Source of the DNA: Phanerochaete sordida
Lineage: Eukaryota; Basidiomycota; Agaricomycetes; Polyporales; Phanerochaetaceae
Assembly: GCA_019973155.2 (NCBI GenBank)
Contig: BPQB01000022.1
Span: 310,001 to 374,000 of the forward strand
Direction of reading: 5' to 3'
DNA length: 64,000 bases
The notes beneath the pieces were generated by a model. It did not search any database, was not told the DNA's origin, and saw only the letters and a program-made list of their open reading frames with translations. Made by a program: the position numbers and the translations under genes. Position 1 is the first letter of the stretch. Each line of letters starts with the position of its first letter. Below are positions 1 to 8,746 of this stretch, piece after piece.

Positions 1-155
1 CGGCTCTTGTACGCCCAGTTCATCCGTTCCACGACCGTCTCGTGGTATGGTATTGTGAGTCTTGGGGCTTCCCGGTCGATAGCCGCTGCCGGGGCCATCT
101 CAGGGTTGTTCCACATGGCAGATGTAGACGCCCCCTTCTTGGTCTTGACAGGCAT
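1..155 (-). CDS. Unknown protein, N-terminal fragment (runs off window)
   Basis: From an ATG at 155-153 the minus strand stays open to the window edge for about 51 codons, starting MPVKTKKGAS and reaching YHETVVERMNWAYKS. The basic, Ser/Thr-rich start followed by a more ordered segment looks like a real protein start, but I recognise no family. An intron may begin within the fragment. The 3' end lies outside the window. Confidence 0.45.
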   Translation of the reverse strand, partial: MPVKTKKGASTSAMWNNPEMAPAAAIDREAPRLTIPYHETVVERMNWAYKS

Positions 156-1362
156 GATGATGGAGGGGAGAGGTAACCTGGAGGTGATTGACGGTCAAAG
201 GTGGGGCAAGGTGGTGGTGATAGAGGAGCGCGAAGGGCGGGTGGCAGGAATTTAAGGAGAGGAGAGGGACTGTTTGCCACCCTTTTTCTGAACGCGTTGA
301 ACGCGATTCAACGCGTCGCGTACGCGTTAATGCATGTGATCTTCCGGTCAACATAGGAGAAAGCGCGTACAAGGGATATCCCCAAAAAGGAGACCGAGGC
401 CGCTCATGCGTCGGTGTGTGGCACAAAGGCAAAGGGCCTGGCACAATAGGCCGCCGGGCTGATGTCATCACACCCTTTGTCTGTTCTTTGAAAGACTTCT
501 TTGAATCACCAAAGCCCAGGGACAAGGCCAGCGATTCGCATCAATTGCGGCCTGTATTGCATGTGCAGCCCTTGAACCTATTGAGACGGCGTCATCAGCG
601 ACTCTATCGACGTGAGCGAGACCATAGAAGCAACCCACTATGAGGAATAATGAACCCAAGGCGCGCTGGAAACTGTGCCGAATCCACACACAGAGGAAGC
701 TGAACTGCCTGCCTGCGAAGTCATGCCGACGTGACAGCTACGCTCTCCGATGGATGGCCAGGAGACCCGCAAGCGGTAGGGTGCTCGCAGAGAAAGATTC
801 AGAATACTACGACACGCCTGAAAAACACTGTGACTAGACAAGCTGCCGTTCGAGCGTATATATGGGTTGGTATACTTCAGGCGACCCTGGAGGCCACCGA
901 ACGGTCTTAATCGCTGAAATGAAGTGTGAGGAGACAGAGACACGATAAAACGATTCACGGGATGTTTGCTGGGTTTCTCGCAGCGAATGCAGGCATAGTG
1001 AGGTATGTTGACCATGTGAGGGGGGGCAGAAAGCATCTGCGCGCCGGCAGGGTCGATTGGCTTTTGGGCGCTTAGATAAAGCGCCGGGACAAGAGCGATG
1101 GCCTTGGTCTCGGACAGGTTGGACCTCGACGTCGTCCTCGCCCGGGGACTTTCCTCTCTGTCCCTGCTCTCTCCCCTTCCATGCCCCTCTAGCACGGATT
1201 ATACCACGAATTTGGACCAGTTTCTTTGACATTCGTTTCTCGGACACGTTCACTAGGAAGGATCGCCGCACGCGTACAGTAAGTTAGCGAGGATCGCGAA
1301 CTCCACCCAATCCGTTAAAACTTAGCCGGGCTTGTCCCCCAGATCTTTTCACGACCACCACC
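156..1362. other. Intergenic, divergent promoters
   Basis: This stretch separates two divergently transcribed genes. An inverted tract of ACGCGTT/AACGCG words lies near 290-330; such MCB-like words can bind cell-cycle factors, but I infer no function. I see no convincing gene in it. Confidence 0.5.
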
Positions 1363-4300
1363 ATGCACGAACTATCAGGACCCATCCTGCACCTCGCAAA
1401 AGCGACGCTCTTCAAGCGAGAGGCGCAGGAACAGGTCGGTGTCCGTCTGTCCTTCAGTCCTTTGTCGATGCTCATGTTTCGCTAGGGTGGACTGCTCAGC
1501 GGTCAAGACCCGACAGCCTTCAATACCTCAGATCCTCTTCGGATATGGATCGTGCAAGTCGGTGCGTTTCGCGTCTCCTACGTCTCCAGTCACTAGCTCA
1601 TCGTCCGCCTCAGGCATCATCATCCTGACATCGCAGCTCTTGTCTCTGGCTTTGCGCAAGATCCGCCAGCCGAAGGTCATCTCAGAGGTCCTCACTGGTA
1701 TCATTCTTGGTGCGTACATCGTTTATTATCCTTCAACTTCTGCTGACCTTCAAAAACAGGCCCTACTGCCTTCGGTCGCATCCCTGGCTTCCGGGAGCAC
1801 ATCTTCTCCGACGCCTCGAAGCCCTACCTCTCCCTCGTCGCCAACATCGGCCTTTGCCTCTTCCTGTTCCTTGTCGGCCTTGAGATCGATGCTGCCGTGA
1901 TCAAGCGGAACGCCCGGTTGTCTGCCACCGTCGCGCTTGCCGGCATGTGCTTGCCCTTCGGCCTGGGCGCAGCGCTCTCTGTGCCGCTGTACCATCAGTT
2001 CATCGACTCTTCTGTGAAGTTCACGAACTTCATGCTCTTCACCGGAGTTGCATACTCGATCACGGCCTTCCCTGTGCTCTGCCGCATTCTCACGGAGCTG
2101 AAGCTTCTCGACACAACTGTCGGCATCGTCGTTCTTTCTGCTGGTGTTGGAAATGATATCGTCGGCTGGACCCTCTTGGCACTCTCGGTTGCCCTCGTCA
2201 ACGGTGGCGCCGGCGTTATGGCACTCTACATCCTCCTTGTATGCGTCGGTTGGACCTTGACGCTGCTTTTCCCCGGCCGATACATTCTGCTCTGGCTGGC
2301 CCGTCGCACGGGTTCCATCGAAAATGGACCCACTCTCTTCTTCATGACCATCACGATTCTCCTTCTCTTCGGTTCCGCCTTCTTTACGGATATCATTGGC
2401 GTGCATGCCATCTTCGGTAAGCGAGCAGAACGGTAACCCCCTGTCCAGTTGCTAAGATTCTTGGTTGTAGGTGCATTCTTGGCTGGAATCGTCGTTCCTC
2501 GGGAGGGTGGTCTCAATATCACGCTTACGGAGAAGCTGGAAGACATGGTTTCTATTATCTTCCTCCCTTTGGTAAGCAACTTCTCCCACCATTATGGGTA
2601 AATACTCACGTCCTCGCAGTACTTCACCCTTTCAGGACTCTCGACCGATTTGGGACTGCTGGACAACGGTATTACTTGGGGTTATACCGTTGCCATTTGC
2701 GCCCTGGCGTATACCGGCAAGTTCTCCGGCTGTACACTGGCGGCACGCTTCTCTGGCTTCACCTGGCGCGAGTCAAGCACGATTGGATCGCTGATGAGCT
2801 GCAAAGGGTAAGCACACTCCTCAATCTCCATGTGCCGCCTGTCAACTGACCACGACCTTCAGTCTCGTCGAGCTTATCGTGCTTAATGTCGGCCTGAGCG
2901 CGGGCATCCTCTCCCCGCGTGTATTCTCCATGTTCGTCCTCGAGGCCCTCCTCCTCACGTTCATGACTACCCCGGCAGTCGTCCTTCTCTACCCTCCCGA
3001 GAAGCGCGTCCGTGTCTCTGCGACCGGCGCCAACTTCAACAACGTTGCCGACAAGAGTCGGGCAGCCTCTATTGCGGAATCTGGCAGCGGAGATCTCCAG
3101 AAGAAGTCGCAGGAGCCCTGGCGGACTCGCTTCACAGTCGTGCTTGACAAGATTGAACACCTTCCTGGTATGATGGCGCTCGCACAGCTCATGCAGCCGC
3201 CCCCGCAAGCTCTTGCGAAGGACCGCACGGACATTGGCTCAGACGTGTGCGTCGAGGCTCTCCGCCTTATCGAGCTCTCCGATCGTACTTCCGCGGTCAT
3301 GAAGTCGTCTGCCTGGGATTCTCTCATCTACACGGACCCCCTCCTCGGCATCTTCCGCACCTTTGGCGAACTTAACGGCATGGCAGTCTCCACGTCCCTT
3401 GCTATCGTTTCGTACGACGACCTCGCGTCGAGCGTTGCCGAGGTCGCAGGCCGTAACGGCGCGCAGCTCGTGCTTCTCCCCTGGCTACCTCCGCATTACG
3501 AACCTTCGCCCGAACACGCATCGCCCGTGCCCAACGCGCCCGCGACGCCGCGCATGCAGGCGTCCAACCCGTTCGAAAGCATGTTCCGCACGGCGCCCAA
3601 CCCAGGCCATTCCGCCTCCGCGACCCACTCGCACTTTGTCCGGAATGTTTTCGCGCAGAGCGTCGCCGACGTCGCGCTCTTCGTCGACCAGTCCATGCCG
3701 AAGGAGATGCCCAAGGTCTCGACAGGCGCTTCTGGAACGGGTGGCCGCTCGCATCTCTTCCTGCCGTTCTTCGGCGGGCCGGACGACCGCCTCGCGCTCG
3801 AGTTTGTTGTTCAGCTCTGCGCGCACCCGCGCGTCAGCGCCACCGTGGTCCGGTTCACGAAGGCGGACTTGCCGGACTTGCACTACCAGCAGACCATCGA
3901 TAAGGCGGAGGGTGACGCTTATGCGCAGCAGAACGCCCTCACCGTTCAATCTGTGAGTATCCTAATGCAATTTTGTTCTTCCACCGCACGTCGGCTAACA
4001 TGTGCTCTAGACAACGGGCTTCCCCGATACCGTCTACGGAAACGCCACGACCCAAACGCGCATGCAGTCCGAGACCGCAGACAACGTCATCTGGAAGCGC
4101 TATGCCGCGCCGTCCGGCATGGAGAGCTTCGACAGCATCGCGAGCGCCGCGCTGCCGCGCATCGAGTGGCACGAAGTCTCGACGCCGAACCCGCTCCGCG
4201 CGGTCGTTGAGCGCGCCAACGAACTTGACGAGCTCACCGCTGAGCGCCGCAGCCGGCTGCTCATCGTCGCGGGGCGCTCGCGCCGGCTCGCGGTCGAGAA

Positions 4301-4454
4301 CCACCATGCGGAGCTCAAGGACCTCATGGAGCAGCACGGCGGCCTCGCGTCCGAGGTCAAGAAGACCGTCGGCGACGTCGCCGCGGCGTTCATTGTCACA
4401 GGGAGCAAGGCGAGCATCGTCGTGCTCCAGGCGGCCAACGCTGGCTTGGACTAG
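1363..4454 (+). CDS. KHA1: K+/H+ (Na+/H+) antiporter, Kha1 family
   Basis: Monovalent cation/proton antiporter of the CPA2 family, which in yeast acts in Golgi/endosomal membranes on K+ and pH balance. Exons: 1363-1434 (or to 1440), 1486-1561, 1614-1709, 1760-2416, 2471-2571, 2620-2807, 2863-3952, 4011-4454, giving 907 aa. The N-terminal exchanger domain (about residues 30-430) aligns along its length with yeast Kha1: LLSGQDPTAFNTSDPLRI, RQPKVISEVLTGIILGPT, SAGVGNDIVGW near residue 212, FTDIIGVHAIFGAFLAG, and LMSCKGLVELIVLNVGLSAG. A long hydrophilic tail follows, also typical of Kha1, with a variable Pro/Ser region near genomic 3490-3620. The first donor is ambiguous (GTCGGT or GTCCGT); both keep the frame. 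Family call is firm; the exact start is less so. Confidence 0.93.
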
Positions 4455-4963
4455 GCTCTCAAGCTTTCTTTCTTTTTGCATGTTGCATGACTACGATTAT
4501 TCTTCACGACCTGTTATGACCCCGATACCCACTGCATTTCGATAGCCACAGTCACAGCATCAAGCATACGTCCTTGCATGTCCTTTTCTACTCTGTCTTC
4601 TCTTTCCTATGTACCACCACGAAGCGCGGCACCGGACGTGCTTGCGCCTGGCGTATAGCGCGTCCCTGTCTCCGCTGTAATTGTCTGCACTTGCATGTCT
4701 ACACCATTTGTACCTCAGTGTCCCTGATAATAAACGTGTACGCCTTTACTGCTGGATTGGCGATCTCAAGCGTTCAAAGAACTACTTCGCTTCCTCCACG
4801 ACTGATGTTCTCGCGGTCGAGGTGAGCGTGGAGGATCGTTTGGTGGAAAACAGCTGATGTCATGATTCCTTCCAGAGCTTCGAAGACTGGGCTATTGTAC
4901 AAGGTGCGAGGCTGACTACAGGCGTGACTATCGCCGCGAGAGCGGTCATTGAGCTACACCAGC
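4455..4963. other. Intergenic, convergent 3' ends
   Basis: Untranslated 3' regions of the antiporter (plus) and LysM protein 1 (minus). A T-rich and CT-rich stretch follows the antiporter stop. No further gene seen. Confidence 0.6.
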
Positions 4964-5614
4964 TTAGGTGTAGTGAATGACGGTGCTCTGGGTGCACAAA
5001 ACCTATTCAGAAGTCGTGGGTGAGTGCCCTGCTCGGCAGTGAAGTCGAGTGCAGCGGCTTACCTCGCCGACCTGGATGTTGGTGCAACCGCTGTTGATAG
5101 TGGGGTTGTTCTGGAAGAGCACGTTGAGGGCGATGTTCGCATTCCTGGCAATGCCGCCGCAGGTCTCGCCGCCCTTGACAACGTGCACGTTGGAGCAGTC
5201 CTGGCCGTTCCTGCCCAAGCAGAGTGTCTGCATGGTCCACGCCGTCAGAGCCCGTCCTGAGGATGCGCATGTTGACTTACATCGCCGATGGTAAGATTGT
5301 CGCAGTTGCCGTCAATCTGCGTGTTGACATGCTCGATCTGGAACCTGGCGCGCGGACAGAAGGTAAGCAGTGCGCGTGTGGAGGGTCGGATGTCTGCAAG
5401 CTCACGTGGGGGCCTGGTGAGCGGCGCCGATCGAGTTGCAGGTGTCGCCCTGCTGAACGACGTAGGTGCGCGCACAATCGGGTGGGACGGCGGCAGCCGA
5501 GGGAGCTAAGACTTGCCGTCAATATTCACAAGACGGGGATGATTTGAAGGGCACAATACCGGCGGAAACGACCGCGAGGACTGCAAGGGCGACGAGGGGA
5601 GCGAAGGCGAACAT
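4964..5614 (-). CDS. Small secreted LysM-domain protein 1
   Basis: Predicted 140-aa secreted protein with a signal peptide (MFAFAPLVALAVLAVVSA) and two LysM modules, which bind chitin or related N-acetylglucosamine polymers. Exons on the minus strand: 5614-5560, 5505-5406, 5344-5281, 5227-5063, 5002-4964. Module 1 contains CARTYVVQQGDTCNSIG and ends at NLTIGD. Module 2 contains VHVVKGGETCGGIAR and ends NNPTINSGCTNIQVGE; paired cysteines suit an extracellular protein. It has the same five-exon layout as the LysM genes at 30.5 and 31.8 kb, including the identical 165-nt fourth exon. Fungal LysM proteins can mask chitin from hosts or act in cell-wall remodelling; nothing here tells which. Confidence 0.92.
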
Positions 5615-5696
5615 TGCGAGTTTGCGATGGAGACGAAGAGGAGGGTAGAGAAGCTTTGGCGAGCTGGCTCTGTGGATTCACCGCGGTGCTGCTAGA

Positions 5697-5704
5697 CTTT
5701 TATA
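5697..5704 (-). promoter_or_regulatory. TATA box of LysM gene 1
   Basis: TATAAAAG on the minus strand, 83-90 bases before the ATG at 5614. The spacing suits a TATA element, and both LysM paralogs at 30.5 and 31.8 kb also have TATA motifs upstream. Confidence 0.55.
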
Positions 5705-6181
5705 CGCCCACTGCAGAGGCCTGAACCTCTTTTCGACTTTCATTTTCCGTCGCGCAGTGGTAGCCTGACCGTGCGTTGAAACGTGCGCCACGCCGAAAAG
5801 GCGATCAAAAGGTCGATTTTGAACCAAGAACCGCGTCACATCGCTGCCCACTATGCCCCATAGATGTGATGTGTGATGGGTAACTCCTGCTTACGGCTGA
5901 TCAGAAGATATTATGGGACAAGGGACAAAGGACTTACTACACCTTTCGCCACAACGGCGTGGCTTTTTCCTGCAGGTGACTAGCGTAGGGAAGCCGAAGC
6001 GGTCCGCACATGCTCGAGGAAAGGCTAAACGGTGCACACGGGCTATGCCCGCAGCACGCACGAGGGGTGCCTGGCCCACAAATGGGCCGCGCGTAGGTAA
6101 TACGAAGAAAATGGGGTGTCGTGGACGAGTACGTCTCCGACTTCGGAGAAGGAGATGCAGCGGCGACGCTTGTTCGGGGCC
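5705..6181. other. Intergenic
   Basis: Upstream region of LysM gene 1 and 3' flank of the F-box A gene. No gene or repeat recognised. Confidence 0.5.
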
Positions 6182-7554
6182 CTACACGTCAGGTATCCAC
6201 GCCATCGTGACCGCAGGATGACCATTTGCAGCCGACAAGACCCTGTCAGAGACCTCTTGGAAGCTGTCCTCTGGGCGGTCGTCGAGACATCCAACCGTGA
6301 AGCTCTGTAATCGTGAGAACGCATCCAGGAGGGGGGCAAGTACTGTCCAGTTCCGAGTGTCGAGATAGCTGATGCGGGAGCCATAATTCGAGTCGGGGTC
6401 CGCGGTCTCCGAGTCACAGATTTTTACGTCGCGTACTGTCCATTGGGTTCCAGCATCGCCGACGACAGTGTCTGACGACCTTGCGGTCGAAATCGACACA
6501 TTTCCTATCCCGGTCCTTGAGGAATGCTGAGGTGTGTATGCCCATACAGAGCCGGTAAAAACGTAAGCATCTGCACGTCGTTAACCCAGTCGAATTACAT
6601 TTCAAGTGGTGCCGGATGGTTCACTAACCTGCTGTAGGGTCTGTGACACTGAAAGTTGCGTTCCGGACCTTCTCATCATCCAATAGCGTACACATGAAAT
6701 CGATGATTGCCCATGTGACTGCAGGGAAGACCTGGTCATCACTGCGGCCTCTGGTGAACGTATGTCGTGTACTAGCTGCGGATAGGGTCCAAGCAGCTAC
6801 TGCCATGTTATTGGTGCAAGACGCCACATCAACCCAGCGAAGGTGACTGAAGCCGCCAGAGCATATGTCGTGCGCGTCAGCCGCTGCCAGAGGAAAATGA
6901 CCTGACCATGTAACTTCCGACAGGTCAATGGCCTCAAGGAGGGTGATATCCCCGAGTACCCGAACGAGGACCGAGAAGGAAAAGAAGTGGCAGTGAAACA
7001 GCTTCAGCGTTGTGATGTTCTGTAGAGCTGATTTCACGTCTGAGCTATGCGTCATTCGACGGAGAGGAAGGTGTGGCACGTAGGTGGACGCGTCAATCGT
7101 GCGGCAGGCGGGGAGAAGGCGCAGAAGAGGTATCCAGAGAGTTGGATGCGGAAAACAAGTAATATGGATGGTCAGCGCAGAGACATGGGCTGAAAGCCAT
7201 GCTGAAAGCGGAGACTGTATGATCCTGTAGAGCATCTGGCAGTCCTCGACGGTCTTCAGCTCCAGGTGAGAGAATATTGGAGCACGGAACCGCCGACACC
7301 AAGCCTTGGACACCAAGCAGAGTCTCGACATCGTGACTTTGTCCTCATTAATCCCCATAAGCTCGAAGATTCCACGTTGCAGCTCTGGTGGTAGCTGCGC
7401 CCAGAACCGAACGAATATGTGGAATGGCTCCGGCTGGCCGCCTACCAACGCGAAAGCAGATTAGTTCACATAGTCTATGAGATGATCAAGAGGTGAAAGT
7501 ACACGCACACCATACGTTGAAAGCCACATCTGAGTCCACATCGACGTTCTCCAT
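6182..7554 (-). CDS. F-box-like protein A
   Basis: Predicted 410-aa protein. Exons on the minus strand: 7554-7516, 7433-6629, 6570-6182, with all junctions keeping frame. An F-box-like helix region spans about residues 19-65 (FWAQLPPELQRGIFELMG, then MSRLCLVSKAWCRRFRAPIF), followed by leucine-rich stretches typical of mushroom F-box proteins. Such proteins usually connect substrates to an SCF ubiquitin ligase through Skp1; the substrate cannot be guessed. The start uses a short 13-codon first exon, which is inferred: without it no in-frame ATG precedes the F-box. Agaricomycete genomes carry very large F-box families, and this window has three. Confidence 0.78.
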
Positions 7555-7910
7555 AGTTGAGCTGCGAACGACGTGTTCGTCCAGGTCAACAGAACGTGCT
7601 GCGCGGCAGGCGGCTGGCGAAGGCAGCCTATACCCGATATGGGATTTTGTAGATAAGCTCAGTGGACGCCCTGGGGCCCTCCCGTCACTTAGAGCAAAGT
7701 CAGTCACTTCGCGCTGTAGTGGAAGTTTCGAGCATATTTTGTCACGGAAGATAGTTAGCAGTCATGGCGTGTGCTACTACAGGAGCCTTTTCAAGACCCC
7801 ACGGGCTCGAGCCACTTCAGTTGGGCGGTTTAAAACGCCGCGATAGTCAGTCGCGGGCAGTTCAAACGACCTCGGCGCAGGCGCTTAAGAGAAAGCGCCC
7901 CGCAAAAGAA

Positions 7911-7985
7911 ATGCCTCCAGCAAGAATCGAACTCGCGACCTCGAGTAACGCAAGGCATTCGCTAACCACTACGCTAGCAGCGCCT
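7911..7985 (-). repeat. tRNA-like module (left end of TIR element)
   Basis: Contains an A-box-like TAGCGTAGTGG (plus-strand 7966-7976 reversed), a good B-box GAGTTCGATTC near 7924-7935, and a downstream T-run on the minus strand. The T-arm folds, but the acceptor and anticodon arms do not pair properly, so this is not a functional tRNA gene. It resembles a SINE head or a decayed tRNA. Confidence 0.5.
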
Positions 7986-8634
7986 TACAACGCAGCGTAA
8001 CCAATGGTATATATTGTTATGTGTTCCACCCCAGAAAGACAAAGGACAGTGCAATGCAGTCGACACATTGCACTATATAGCATCAGGATGCTAATTATAG
8101 TGTATCCTAGCGTGCACGAGTAGGCTATAGAGCCTTACGCGAAGAGTGGCCGCGGTCAAGGGTACACCGGGTCCGCGGTGTCAGGGGGCCCTATGACATC
8201 ATGGAACAGTTTAACGGTGCCATCGTTGAATGCTGCCCGCCGCCTATATCCTGCGCTCCCTAGCGCGGCCACAGCTTCGCTTCACCACAGAGGAGGGGCG
8301 TCGTGCTCTTACTCGTCCTGTATATAGCGAAATATATCTGATTCTCTCAAAAAGATGTAGTAAAGGTGTTATTTCTCTCAATACAGGCTTTCCTTGGCCC
8401 CGGCGCCGCTTTATACTGCTATTTCCGGCGATAAAATCGTACAGTTAATGGTACATACTGATATAGTTACTATATTACTATCTTCTTACTTGTGTGGTGT
8501 ATTAATACCCCCACTGTTCTTGTTGCAGCCTCTCTGAGGCGTGACTTCTGCTTTGGGAACGCGCGGTGAAGTCCATTTACATTAGTAAACGGGTACGCCA
8601 TCACTAGTAGAGCCGCCTGCCACCATAAGGACAG

Positions 8635-8703
8635 GTTGCCTAGTGGTATGTGCAGCCTTATGGCCGAAACGGTGAGTTCAATCCCGGCCGAAGCCATTTT
8701 TTA
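8635..8703 (+). repeat. tRNA-like module (right end of TIR element)
   Basis: A-box-like TTGCCTAGTGG at 8637-8647, B-box-like GAGTTCAATCC at 8674-8684 and a run of six T from 8697 (Pol III-type terminator). It aligns with the left-end module (TAGTGGT...GAGTTC...GCCATTT / GGCATTT) in inverted orientation. It does not fold as a full cloverleaf. Confidence 0.48.
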
Positions 8704-8746
8704 ATTACTCACGGCGCTTAAGGGCGTTTGAACCGCACGCGATTGA

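Noticed and set aside
1750..2406. 218-codon antisense open frame opposite the Kha1 gene
   Set aside because: Shadow of the coding strand; the plus strand has clear antiporter motifs and splice sites.
7911..7985. Functional tRNA (apparent anticodon TTA, a UAA suppressor)
   Set aside because: The anticodon loop lacks U33, stem and variable-loop spacing are wrong, and the acceptor stem does not pair; kept as a tRNA-like repeat module.
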